Shown piece after piece: positions 9,128 to 18,232 of a stretch of DNA of 64,000 bases (the first letter of the stretch is position 1; every line of letters begins with the position of its first letter). The DNA is from Kitasatospora paranensis (lineage in GTDB: Bacteria; Actinomycetota; Actinomycetes; Streptomycetales; Streptomycetaceae). The stretch is from positions 806,001-870,000 of the forward strand of contig NZ_BAABKV010000001.1 of the NCBI RefSeq assembly GCF_039544005.1. Direction: 5' to 3'. The position numbers were made by a program, and so were the translations under genes. Under the pieces are notes generated by a model. The model saw only the letters and a program-made list of their open reading frames with translations, was not told the DNA's origin and did not search any database.

Positions 9128-10834
9128 ATGAGCGACCGGAGTCCCGTCGCACCTCTCGCCGTCCGGCAACAGCTGATGACCGAACCCGGCCTCGGTGCAG
9201 GCAACTTCCTCGACCATGCCATCGCGGCGAACCCGAACCGTGCCGTGCCGTTCGCCTACAGCCACCACACGGACCACCGCGGCGCCGTCGTGCTGCGTGG
9301 CCACAGCCTGCTCGACCTCGCCGCCCTGCGCGACCGCTACGCCACGTGGTACCGGGCGAACGGTGTCCGGGCCGGCGATCCGGTCGGGGTGGTGGTCGGG
9401 GAGGGTCTGGAACCCCTGCTCCACTTCCTCGCCCTCACCGCACTGGGCGCCGTCCCCGCCCTGGTCAACGACGCCATGCGGCACGACGTCATGGTCCGCT
9501 ACCTGAACCACGTGGGCGTGGTCGGCGTCGTCGCGGACGATCCCACCCGGCTCGCCGCGGCCTACCGCGAGGACCCGCAGCGCCGGCCGCGCTTCATCGC
9601 CATGGCTGCGGAGATCCAGGCGTTCGACACCGAGTCGGCCTCGCTGCCCGAGGACTACCCGTACCGGCATGCCGCGGACGACGTGGTGGCGCTCATCCAC
9701 TCCTCCGGCACCACCGGCACGCCGAAGTCCACCATGCTGGCGCACCGCCAGTTCTGGGACGGCAAGCAGCCGCGCATGGTGCGCTTCCCCGCCGAGCCGT
9801 ACGACCGGCTGATGTCCCTGATGCCGCACACGCACGCGGGCGGCCTCAGCTACTTCCTGACCGCGACGCTGCTCGGCCTGCCGACCGTGGTGATGTCCGA
9901 CTGGCGGCGATCCGTCGTGGAGCCGGTGATGGAGGCCTTCCGGCCCACCATGGTCGCCTCCTTCCCGCGGACCTTCGTCGAGCTGGCCACCGGTGAACTC
10001 CCGGTCGCCGGAGCGGCCAAGGTGCACTCCTGGTTCAACACCGGCGACAGCGCGCACTACGGGCACATCAGGCGGCTGGTGGAGCTCGGCGAGCGGCCGG
10101 CCGGGCTGATCGAGCCCTGGCTGCTGCCGCAGCAGCGGGCCGAGCGGCCGGCTCTGCCCGGTTCGCAGTTCATCGACGGCCTGGGCTCGTCCGAGATGGG
10201 GATGGCACTGTTCGGGCAGGTGACCACGCCGGAGAGCGTCCGCAACGACCGCTGCGTCGGAAAGCCGCTCGAAGTCGTCCTCAAGGCGGCCGTGCTGGAC
10301 GAGGACGGCGTCGAGGCCCCCGACGGCACGGTCGGAATGCTCGGTGTGGTCACCCCGTCCAGGACCCCGGGCTACTGGAACAACCCCAAGCTCACCGCCA
10401 CCTTCGAGCTGGCCGGCTACTGGCTGACCGGTGACGTGGCCCGCCGTGACGCCGACGGTTCCTTCTACCACCTGGACCGCACGGTGGACGTGATCGACAC
10501 CGTGACCGGCCCGGTCTACAGCCTGCCGATCGAGGAGGTGCTGCTGGCCGACTGCGCCGACCTGATCCAGGACTGCTCGGTGGTCGGCGTGCCCGGGGCC
10601 GCCGGCGAGGGCCAACGCCCCATCGCCGTCGTCCGTTTGCAGGCCGAGGCCGCGCACAGCTCGGCCGAGGACGTCCAGGAGGCCGCCAACAAGGCGCTGA
10701 CGGAGGCCGGACTTGCCGCACTCGCCTCGGTGAGCATCGCCCGGACCGCAGCGGACTTCCCGCTCGGCCCGACCGGCAAGGTGCTCAAGCGCGAGCTGCG
10801 GACCCGCTTCGCCACGCTCTTCTCCGGCCAGTAG
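9128..10834 (+). CDS. AMP-dependent acyl/amino-acid ligase (ANL family)
   Basis: 568 residues, complete class I adenylate-forming enzyme. The P-loop motif is LIHSSGTTGTPKSTM. The region DGLGSSEMGMALFG stands where the A5 motif lies, GYWLTGDVARRD matches the A7/A8 part, and PLGPTGKVLKRELR holds the catalytic Lys. It makes an acyl-AMP and passes the acyl group to CoA, a carrier or an amine. AGGAG precedes the ATG. The substrate cannot be read from sequence; the A4 region (MPHTHAGG) is not that of a standard NRPS amino-acid domain, so a carboxylic acid without an alpha-amine is more likely. Confidence 0.9.
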   Translation: MSDRSPVAPLAVRQQLMTEPGLGAGNFLDHAIAANPNRAVPFAYSHHTDHRGAVVLRGHSLLDLAALRDRYATWYRANGVRAGDPVGVVVGEGLEPLLHFLALTALGAVPALVNDAMRHDVMVRYLNHVGVVGVVADDPTRLAAAYREDPQRRPRFIAMAAEIQAFDTESASLPEDYPYRHAADDVVALIHSSGTTGTPKSTMLAHRQFWDGKQPRMVRFPAEPYDRLMSLMPHTHAGGLSYFLTATLLGLPTVVMSDWRRSVVEPVMEAFRPTMVASFPRTFVELATGELPVAGAAKVHSWFNTGDSAHYGHIRRLVELGERPAGLIEPWLLPQQRAERPALPGSQFIDGLGSSEMGMALFGQVTTPESVRNDRCVGKPLEVVLKAAVLDEDGVEAPDGTVGMLGVVTPSRTPGYWNNPKLTATFELAGYWLTGDVARRDADGSFYHLDRTVDVIDTVTGPVYSLPIEEVLLADCADLIQDCSVVGVPGAAGEGQRPIAVVRLQAEAAHSSAEDVQEAANKALTEAGLAALASVSIARTAADFPLGPTGKVLKRELRTRFATLFSGQ

Positions 10835-10843
10835 AGCCGCCCG

Positions 10844-12238
10844 ATGGACCAGCACACGACCCGGCAGCCGTACCAGTACGTACGGACCCCGCTGGCCGAG
10901 CCGGACTGGCGGCGGCTGCCGGGCTGGCGGCATGTCACCACGGCGCAGTGGCGCGATGCCCAGTGGCAGCGGGCCCACTGCGTCAAGAACGCGCGGCAGC
11001 TGCAGGCCGTCACGGGCGGGCTGCTCACCGACCGGCTGTACGAGGAACTCGCGGCCGATCAGGAGCAGTTCGCGACGATGTCGATGCTGCTGCCGCCGCA
11101 GATGCTCAACACCATGGCGCCGTACGCGCCGACCGACCCGCACGGGTTCACCGAGGCGTTCCTGGCCGACCCGGTGCGCCGCTACATGCTGCCCGTGCGG
11201 GCGGACCGCCACCCGCGGTGGCCCAGTCACCCGAAGGCCGAGCGCGACTCGCTGCACGAGGCCGAGATGTGGATGGTGGAGGGCCTGACCCACCGCTACC
11301 CCACCAAGGTGCTGGCCGAGTTGGTCTCCACCTGCCCGCAGTACTGCGGGCACTGCACCCGGATGGACCTGGTCGGCAACTCCACCCCGCAGGTCACCAA
11401 GGCGAGACTGGTGCTCCGGCCGGCCGACCGGCAGGAGCAGATGCTCGACTACCTCAAGCGCACCCCGACCGTGCGCGACGTGGTGGTCTCCGGCGGCGAC
11501 CTCGCCAACGTGCCCTGGCCGCAACTGGAGTCGTTCCTGCTGCGGCTGCTGGAACTGGGCTCGGTGCGCGACATCCGGCTCGCCAGCAAGGCCGTGGTCG
11601 GGCTGCCGCAGCACTGGCTGCAGCCGAAGGTGGTGGAGGGGCTGGGCCGGGTGGCCGCGGTGGCCGCCCGGCGTTCGGTCAACCTCGCCGTCCACACGCA
11701 CGCCAACCACGTGCAGTCCGTGACGCCACTGGTCGCCGAGGCGGCCCGGGCCATGCTGGACGCGGGCATTCGGGACGTCCGCAACCAGGGCGTACTGATG
11801 CGCGGGGTCAACGCCACCGCCGAGGACCTGCTCGACCTCTGCTTCGCCCTGCAGGACGAGGCGAACATCCTGCCCTACTACTTCTACCTCTGCGACATGA
11901 TCCCCAGCGCCGAGCACTGGCGGACCTCCGTGCACGAGGCCCAGGTGCTCCAGGAGGCGATCATGGGCTACCTGCCGGGCTACGCCACGCCGCGCATCGT
12001 CTGCGACGTGCCGCACGTCGGCAAACGCTGGGTGCACCAGGCCGTGGCCTACGACCGCGAACGCGGCATCTCGTACTGGACCAAGAACTACCGCACCGGA
12101 CTCGAGGTCCGCACGGGCGACGACACCGACCCGAATGCGCTGCTCGACCGGCGCCACCCCTACTACGACCCGGTGGACACCCTCCCGGAGCCCGGCCGCC
12201 GATGGTGGGCCGAGCAGTCCGGCGCACCGTGTTCCTGA
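10844..12238 (+). CDS. Lysine 2,3-aminomutase family radical SAM enzyme
   Basis: 464 residues. The radical-SAM cluster motif is STCPQYCGHC (Cys164, Cys168, Cys171), followed by the SAM-contact SGGDL. The PLP-binding Lys is Lys394 in DVPHVGKRW. Asp351 (YLCDM) and Asp388 (IVCDVP) match the two aspartates that hold the side-chain ammonium of lysine in the clostridial enzyme. In glutamate 2,3-aminomutases these are replaced. So the expected reaction is L-lysine to beta-lysine; arginine cannot be excluded, since an arginine 2,3-aminomutase is known in blasticidin S synthesis. It lies 9 nt after the ligase stop and feeds the adenylation protein at 5273 in my reading. Confidence 0.92.
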   Translation: MDQHTTRQPYQYVRTPLAEPDWRRLPGWRHVTTAQWRDAQWQRAHCVKNARQLQAVTGGLLTDRLYEELAADQEQFATMSMLLPPQMLNTMAPYAPTDPHGFTEAFLADPVRRYMLPVRADRHPRWPSHPKAERDSLHEAEMWMVEGLTHRYPTKVLAELVSTCPQYCGHCTRMDLVGNSTPQVTKARLVLRPADRQEQMLDYLKRTPTVRDVVVSGGDLANVPWPQLESFLLRLLELGSVRDIRLASKAVVGLPQHWLQPKVVEGLGRVAAVAARRSVNLAVHTHANHVQSVTPLVAEAARAMLDAGIRDVRNQGVLMRGVNATAEDLLDLCFALQDEANILPYYFYLCDMIPSAEHWRTSVHEAQVLQEAIMGYLPGYATPRIVCDVPHVGKRWVHQAVAYDRERGISYWTKNYRTGLEVRTGDDTDPNALLDRRHPYYDPVDTLPEPGRRWWAEQSGAPCS

Positions 12239-12260
12239 ACCTCCCCCGGAAGGACCCGCC

Positions 12261-13378
12261 GTGAAACCCGTCTCCGCACAGGACGAACGACCGGACAGCG
12301 CGTCCGGCACCCCCAGCACGGCCAACGCCGTACTCACCCCGGACGACCCCGAGGCCGGCGGCCCGCTGCGCCGGATGTGCTGGATCTTCCCCGACCGGGA
12401 GTCGACCCGGACGGGCGCGATGTGGAAGCACTACTTCTGGGACCTCTACGCGGAGGTCGCCAAGGAGTGCGGGATGAGCTGGACCAGGCACTCCCCCGAC
12501 GCGGTGACGGTCGACGGCACCGTCCGCGGCAGGCCCCGGGTGTACGTGGACGACGAACTGGTCACGCCCGAGGACACGCTGTTCGTCACCGCGCTCTACT
12601 CGCTGCCCTACCAGTCGATGGACGTCTTCAACCAGTACGCGCTGTACGCCGTCCTCGAACAGGCCGGGTTCTACCTGCCGTTCCCGCCGCAGGTGTCGCT
12701 CATCGGCAACGACAAGCTGGCCACCCTGCTGCACCTGGACGGCTCCCCGGTGCCCCCGATCCCGTCGATCCGGATCGGCACCGGGCGGGACGTCGGCAAG
12801 CACCTCTACGAGGTGGCCCTCGCGAACATGACCTACCCGGCGATCGTCAAGCCCGCCGGCTGGTGCGGCGGCGGCGGCATCAACCTGGCGCGCAGCGCCG
12901 AGGACATCCGCGGCCTGGCCAGCCTGGCGCAGGGCGGGGACACCACCCTCGTGGTCCAGCCCTACCTGGGCGACGGCACGGTCGACCACCGGGTGTACGT
13001 CGTCGACGGCAAGCCGTACGGGCTGTTGAAGCGGACCCCGGAGGCCGGCTCGCCGGTGGCCAACGCCAGCCGCGGCGGCACCATGGAGTTCGCGCCGATA
13101 CCGGACGAACTGGCAGAGGCCACTGCCTACTTCGCCGAACGGCTGCCGATCCCCTTCTTCTGCGTCGACTTCCTGTTCGACGGCGAGCGGTACTGGTTCT
13201 CCGAACTCGAGCCGGACGGCGTGATCGCCCCGGACTTCGACGACCCGCACCGCTCGATCCAGCGGGACATCACCCGCGCCCGGTTCGCCGCCTACCGGGA
13301 CGCCCACGCGAAGTGGCTGGCCAACACCACCACCACGGCCGGTGCGGTCATGTCCGGCGCGGAGAGGAGACCCGATGA
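12261..13378 (+). CDS. ATP-grasp amide/peptide ligase (3' end frame broken)
   Basis: About 372 residues once repaired. ATP-grasp fold: IGNDKLATLLHLDG, then the ATP-binding strand YPAIVKPAGWCGGGGIN, VVQPYLGDGTVDHRVYVVDG, and the metal-binding region FCVDFLFDGERYWFSELEPDG. It resembles RimK-like ligases that join a carboxylate to an amine through an acyl phosphate. GTG 12261 has GGAAGGA upstream. As written, this frame has no stop until 15908 and would run through the next gene. One missing base late in the gene (for example in GACCC near 13367) would end it at TGA 13376-13378, giving the ATGA overlap seen at the neighbours. It is a strong candidate for the amide-bond step, as no condensation domain exists here. 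Confidence 0.85.
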
Positions 13379-14601
13379 CGCCGTCGTTCTCACTGCCGCC
13401 GGAGGCGGCCGAGCCGCACCTGCACGTGGCCCGCCGGACACTGGAACGGCTGCGCACGGTGCCCGGGTTGGCGCCGCGCTACGCCGACCACGGCGAACCG
13501 CTGACGCTCGACCAGGTCGCCGCGCTGCCTCCGCTGCTGAAGGACGACCTCAACGTCGCCCTCGCGCACCTCGAACCGCGCTCGGAGCAGACGGCCACCT
13601 GGATCTTCCAGAGCGGTGGCAGCACCGGCGCGCCCAAGGTCGGCCACGCACCCACCGGCTTCTACATGGCCGGGGTCCACGCGCACTGGCAGCCGCTGGA
13701 CCACGACGACGTGTTCGTCAACGCGTGGGGCGCCGGCCGGATGTGGGGCGCGCACTTCCTCGCCGCCGCACTGGCGGACCTGTCCGGGTGCCGGATCATC
13801 GCGGTGGGCTCCGTCACCGCCGACGAGTACCCCGGCTGGCTGGCCTTCCTCGCCGCCCGCCGGGTGACCGCGATCGGCGGCACCCCGAGCGTGCTCCGGC
13901 TCTGGTTCGCGCACGCCCGCGCCGCCGGCCTGAAGCTTCCCGCGCTGCGCAAGGTGCTCTGGCTCGGCGAGGCCTGGCAGCCCCAACTGGAGGAGGACAT
14001 GGCCGCGGTGGCCCCCGACGCGCGCCGCTGGGGGATGTTCGGCAGCACCGAGACCTGGGTCGTCGGCACCAACACCCCCGACTGCCCGGACGACACCTTC
14101 CATCCGCTGCCCGAACAGCTGGTGCACGTCGGACCGGACGACCGGCTGGACTTCACCACGCTCAACCCGGAGATGCTGAACCCGGTGCTGCGCTACCGGA
14201 CGGGCGACGCCGGCCGGCTGGTGGCCTGTCCGTGCGGCCGGCCCGGCCGGGCGATGCAGGTCCTGGGCCGCCAGGACAGCGTGGTGCAGGTCCGCGGCCT
14301 CGGCCTGGACGTGGCCGAGGTGGTCGCCCGGGCGGAGCGCGAGCCGGGCGTCTCCCGGGCCCAGGTCCTGATCACCCACCAGGGCGGCCGGGTCGGCACC
14401 GTGGAGGTGCTGCTGCTGGCCGACCGGGGCGCCACCGTGGACATCGAGCGGCTGCGCCGGGAGCTGCTCTCCGCGACCTTCACGCTCAGCACCGCCTTCC
14501 AGCACGATCCGCAGTCGTTCCAGGTCCGGCAGGTCGACGGGCTGATCAGCAACGACCGGACGGGCAAGACCGCCACGTTCGTCGTCCGGGAGGAGTCGTG
14601 A
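13375..14601 (+). CDS. PaaK-like adenylate-forming ligase 1
   Basis: 408 residues, phenylacetate-CoA ligase (PaaK/CapK) branch of the ANL superfamily. The P-loop is IFQSGGSTGAPKVGH. Next come MFGSTETW at the A5 position, RYRTGDAGRLVACPCGRPGR with the paired cysteines typical of PaaK homologues, and the C-terminal Lys in NDRTGKTATF. It adenylates a carboxylic acid, often aromatic, for transfer to CoA or another nucleophile, or for reduction. It starts at ATG overlapping the presumed ATP-grasp stop, and its stop overlaps the MFS GTG. Substrate not readable. Confidence 0.88.
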   Translation: MTPSFSLPPEAAEPHLHVARRTLERLRTVPGLAPRYADHGEPLTLDQVAALPPLLKDDLNVALAHLEPRSEQTATWIFQSGGSTGAPKVGHAPTGFYMAGVHAHWQPLDHDDVFVNAWGAGRMWGAHFLAAALADLSGCRIIAVGSVTADEYPGWLAFLAARRVTAIGGTPSVLRLWFAHARAAGLKLPALRKVLWLGEAWQPQLEEDMAAVAPDARRWGMFGSTETWVVGTNTPDCPDDTFHPLPEQLVHVGPDDRLDFTTLNPEMLNPVLRYRTGDAGRLVACPCGRPGRAMQVLGRQDSVVQVRGLGLDVAEVVARAEREPGVSRAQVLITHQGGRVGTVEVLLLADRGATVDIERLRRELLSATFTLSTAFQHDPQSFQVRQVDGLISNDRTGKTATFVVREES

Positions 14602-15908
14602 AGCCCCGACTGCCGGTCTCGCTGGGCCGCGGGTTCAACCTGTTCTGGGCCGGGCAGGCGGTCAGCACGGTCGGCGACCGGGTCACCGTCTTCGTCGTGC
14701 CGACCCTGATGATCTTCGTCCTGCACGCGTCCGCCCTGCAGGTGGGCATCGTGGCGATGGCCCAGTACCTGGGCATCCCGCTGCTCGGGCCGGTCGCCGG
14801 CGTCCTCGTCGACCAGTGGAACAAGCGCTGGACGATGCTCGTCTGCGACCTCGTCCGGCTGGCCGCGGTGGCCGTCATCCCGCTGGCGTACTGGCTGGGG
14901 TGGCTGTCCACCCCACTGCTGTTCGGCTGCGTGGCGGTGATCAGCGGCGCGACGATCTTCTTCACCGTCGGCTACCTCATCGCCGTGCCGGCCGTCGTGT
15001 CGAAGGACCACCTCGTCCGCGCCTACTCGCGGCTGGAGGGCAGCCGCTCGGTGTCCGAGGTGGCCGGACCGTCGATCGCGGCCGGCCTCTACAGCGCGCT
15101 CGGCGTGGCCGCCCTGCTCGTGGACGCCGCCAGCTACCTGGTGTCGGCCGTGTGCTTCCGCTCGATGCACCCCTGGGGCGAGCGGACGGTCGTCCAGGGC
15201 TCCGTACGGGAGCGGCTGACGCTGGGCTTCCGGCTGAACTGGGCCGATCCGGTGCTGCGGCGGGTGGTCGTGTCCGCGGTGACGCTCAACTGCGGCGGCC
15301 CCGTCTTCGTCACCGTGCTGCCGGTCCTCGCGTACCGGGGGCTCGGCGTGTCGGTCGGGGTGTTCGGCGCGGCCATGTCGGTCGCGGCGGTCGGCGCGCT
15401 GCTGGGCGCCGTGGTGTCCCCGAAGATCAGCGAACGGTTCGGCACCGGGCGGACGATGGCCTGGGGCCTCCTGCTGCACTGCCTGGTCGGGCTCGGCGTC
15501 CTCGCCGCGCCCGCTCTGCCGTCCGGTCCGGTGCTCGCCGTGACGATGGGCTGCTACGGCTTCTTCATGTCGTGCATCAATGTCTGCAGCGCACCCGCCC
15601 GGCAGTCGCGGATGACCGCCGGGAACCAGGGCGTGATGCACGCGGCGTACCGGACGGTGACCTGGGGCGTGATCCCGCTGGCCGCCCTCGCCGGCGGTCT
15701 GGCCGTCAGCCTGCTGACCGACTCGATGGGGATCCTCGACGCCGCGCGGGTGACGATGGCCGGCGGCACGCTGCTGGCGGCGTTCTCCTTCCTGCCGGCC
15801 GTCCGGATCCAGCCGCTGCTCGACGCGGCCGATCGGGAGCGCGATCAGGCGTCCGGCGCCGACCCGGCCGCCGGCACCGAGCCCGCCCTCGCGGACAGCA
15901 CGCCATGA
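14598..15908 (+). CDS. MFS exporter (MFS_3, enterobactin-exporter-like)
   Basis: 436 residues with about 12 transmembrane helices. It begins GRGFNLFWAGQAVSTVGDRV, the signature start of MFS_3 (EntS-like) exporters, followed by the loop VDQWNKRWTMLVCDLVR. Starts at GTG overlapping the upstream stop by 4 nt; its own stop overlaps the SDR ATG. Position inside the operon indicates export of, or self-resistance to, the cluster product. Confidence 0.9.
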   Translation: MKPRLPVSLGRGFNLFWAGQAVSTVGDRVTVFVVPTLMIFVLHASALQVGIVAMAQYLGIPLLGPVAGVLVDQWNKRWTMLVCDLVRLAAVAVIPLAYWLGWLSTPLLFGCVAVISGATIFFTVGYLIAVPAVVSKDHLVRAYSRLEGSRSVSEVAGPSIAAGLYSALGVAALLVDAASYLVSAVCFRSMHPWGERTVVQGSVRERLTLGFRLNWADPVLRRVVVSAVTLNCGGPVFVTVLPVLAYRGLGVSVGVFGAAMSVAAVGALLGAVVSPKISERFGTGRTMAWGLLLHCLVGLGVLAAPALPSGPVLAVTMGCYGFFMSCINVCSAPARQSRMTAGNQGVMHAAYRTVTWGVIPLAALAGGLAVSLLTDSMGILDAARVTMAGGTLLAAFSFLPAVRIQPLLDAADRERDQASGADPAAGTEPALADSTP

Positions 15909-16774
15909 CGACGGAACAGCGCATCGCGCTGATCACCGGGACGTCCTCCGGCATCGGGCTGGCCACCGCGGTCGCCGCGGCCCGGGCCGGCTTCACCGCG
16001 GTGGCCACCATGCGGGACACGGACCGGGCGGGCGCGCTGCGCGACGCGGCGGAGCGGGCCGGTGTCACGGTGGACATCCGCCGGCTCGACGTGACCGACG
16101 CCGACTCGGTGGCGGCCTGCATCGACGACGTCGCGCAGGCGTACGGACGGCTGGACGCGGTGGTCAACAACGCCGGCATCTCCAACTTCGACCCCACCGT
16201 GGAGATGTCGACGATGGCGGCGCTGCGGGCCAACCTGGAGGTGAACTTCTTCGGCGTCGTCGCGGTGACGCGGGCCGCGATGCCGCTGCTGCGGGCCGGG
16301 CACGGCCGGCTGGTCACCATCGGCAGCGTGCACGGCGTCGTCGGCCAGCCGTTCAACGAGGCCTACTGCGCTGCGAAGTTCGCCGTCGAGGGATTCATGG
16401 AGAGCCTGGCGCCGGTCGCCGCGGCCCACGGTGTCGATGTGTCGATCGTGGTGCCGGGATTCGTCCGTGACACCTCGTTCGGCATCTTCCCGGACATCAA
16501 CCGCGCAACGGTGCAGGCCGCCTCCGGCCCCTACGCGCCCACCTTCGCCGACTACGTCGCGTGGATCGGCAGCCAGGGCTGGGAGGGGGCCGGACAGGTG
16601 GCGCAGGACGTCGCCGAGGTCGTGGTGCGGACCCTTCGCGCCGACCGGCCCGCCTTCCGAGTCCCCGCCAACCGGTGGGCCGCCGACCACGTGGGCCACA
16701 AGCTGGCCGACCGGGACGGCTCGACCGTGCAATCACTCGCCCGCACCTGGATCGGGCAGCCCGAATCCCCGTAG
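15905..16774 (+). CDS. Short-chain dehydrogenase/reductase
   Basis: 289 residues, classical SDR. The NAD(P) motif is TGTSSGIG, the structural motif is VVNNAGIS, the catalytic Ser is in TIGSVHG, and Tyr/Lys are in AYCAAK. The C-terminal 40 residues extend beyond the usual core. It overlaps the MFS stop by 4 nt (ATGA). Placed between two PaaK-like ligases, it could reduce an activated acyl group or aldehyde, or oxidise an alcohol on the scaffold; neither is proven. Confidence 0.9.
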   Translation: MTTEQRIALITGTSSGIGLATAVAAARAGFTAVATMRDTDRAGALRDAAERAGVTVDIRRLDVTDADSVAACIDDVAQAYGRLDAVVNNAGISNFDPTVEMSTMAALRANLEVNFFGVVAVTRAAMPLLRAGHGRLVTIGSVHGVVGQPFNEAYCAAKFAVEGFMESLAPVAAAHGVDVSIVVPGFVRDTSFGIFPDINRATVQAASGPYAPTFADYVAWIGSQGWEGAGQVAQDVAEVVVRTLRADRPAFRVPANRWAADHVGHKLADRDGSTVQSLARTWIGQPESP

Positions 16775-16789
16775 AGATCAGGAGATGCA

Positions 16790-18045
16790 GTGCCCGCGAA
16801 ACCCCTTCAGGAACTGGTCGACCACGCCCGGGCGAACTCCCCGTTCTACGCGGAGACGTACCGGGACGTGCCGCGGACGGTCTCGCACCTGACCCAGCTG
16901 CCCGTCCTCGACCAGGCCGCGTTCTGGGCGGCGAACACCTGGCCGGACAACCGGCTGCTGACCGGTCCGCTGAACGACGCAGGTGTCTACAAGACCGGCG
17001 GCACCACCGGTGCCCCGAAGTTCTCCCCGTGGACGCGAACCGAGCACACCGACGCGGTGACGGCCTTCGGTGCCGGCATCGTCCGGGCCGGCCTCAAGGC
17101 GGGGCACCGGGTGGCCAACCTGTTCCGCGCCGGCGAGCTCTACAGCGGGTTCCTCTTCATCGAGGGAGCGCTGCACCACGCGCCGGTGGACAACGTCCGC
17201 CTCCCGGTCGGCGGCACCGCCCCCGACGACTACATCGCCGACCTGATCGCCGGTTTCGGCGTGCAGGTCCTGGCGGGCGAGCCGATGAAGCTGAGCGCGG
17301 TGGCCGAGCACCTCGTCCGGTGCGGGCGGGTCGCCGACTCCGTGGAGCTGCTGCTCTTCGGCGGCGACCTGCTCTTCGACGACCTCCGGCCGATCCTGTC
17401 ACGGGCCTTCCCGAAGGCCGCCGTCTCCTCGGTGGGCTACGCGTCGGTCGACGCCGGGCTGGTCGCCGCGCCGGTGCCCGGCGAGGACGTCCGCGTCCAC
17501 GAGGCCTTCCCGCACCGCACGGTGGTGGAGCTCGTCGACGAAGCGACCGGTGAGCCGATCACGGCCGTCGGCGTGCCGGGCCGGGTCGTGGTCACCAACC
17601 TGTTCCGCACCCTGATGCCGATCCTGCGCTACCCGGCCGGGGACCGCGCCGAGTGGGTCGACCCCGAGTGCCAGAGGTTCCGCCTCCTGGGCCGGTCGGA
17701 GGAGGGTGCCCGGGTCGGGTCGACCGCGATGCCGTCCGAGGACATCCGCGCGGTGCTGCTCGCCGCCGACCCGGGTCGGGTCATCGCCGGCATGCAGATG
17801 GTGCAACGCCGATGGGACGGCCGGGACGGCCTGATCCTTCGCCTGGGATGCACCGAGGAGCCTCCCCGGGCCTGAGCGAGCGACTCGTCGAGGCGGTCTA
17901 CGCGGCCCGCCCCCAGTACCCGGACGAGGTCGCCGACGGCACCATCCACCCGCTGGTCATCGAGTGGGTGCCACGCTCCGAACTGCTCACCAACCCGCGG
18001 ACGGGCAAGCTCCGACAGGTCGTCGACGAGCGCCCGCCCGCCTGA
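16790..18045 (+). CDS. PaaK-like adenylate-forming ligase 2 (frame broken near 17864)
   Basis: Second PaaK-branch ligase. The P-loop is YKTGGTTGAPKFSPW; then VSSVGYASVDAG, RYPAGDRAEWVDPE and, in the shifted frame, the C-terminal NPRTGKLRQVVDER with the catalytic Lys. The first frame stops at 17875, but the missing C-terminal domain continues at once one frame back. Adding one base in CCTCCCCGGG (17861-17870) gives 418 residues, the family length. GTG 16790 follows AGGAG at 16780-16784. It is only distantly like the first PaaK-like protein (13375), so a second substrate is likely. Confidence 0.86.
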
Positions 18046-18082
18046 CCCACGAACCGGCGGACCGGCGGACGCGCTGACGCAC

Positions 18083-18130
18083 GAAAGCCGCCGGGGCGGG
18101 CGACCGATGTCGTTCGCCCCGGCGGCTTTC
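18083..18130 (+). terminator. Strong bidirectional terminator at the cluster end
   Basis: Perfect 16-bp inverted repeat (18083-18098 and 18115-18130, left arm GAAAGCCGCCGGGGCG) with a 16-nt loop. The A- and T-containing outer ends make it work in both directions. It lies between the end of the + strand gene row and the convergent thioesterase gene. Confidence 0.85.
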
Positions 18131-18232
18131 AAGCGCCGGCGATTCGGGCCCGCCCGCCGCCCGCCGTCGGCCGGAGCGGTCCGGCGCATGGAAACCGAAT
18201 GAACGGCGGGCGACGGAAATGCGGCGGCCCGC

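Noticed and set aside
8840..12337. Very long open frame on the minus strand (1165 codons)
   Set aside because: It is antisense to two well-supported genes (ANL ligase and aminomutase), has His/Arg/Gly-rich composition and no motif. Such shadows are usual in high-GC DNA.
5273..18045. Identification as a streptothricin, viomycin or capreomycin cluster
   Set aside because: These need condensation-domain NRPS modules or other signature enzymes (for example arginine hydroxylases, cyclases, carbamoyl or acetyl transferases), none of which is present in the window.
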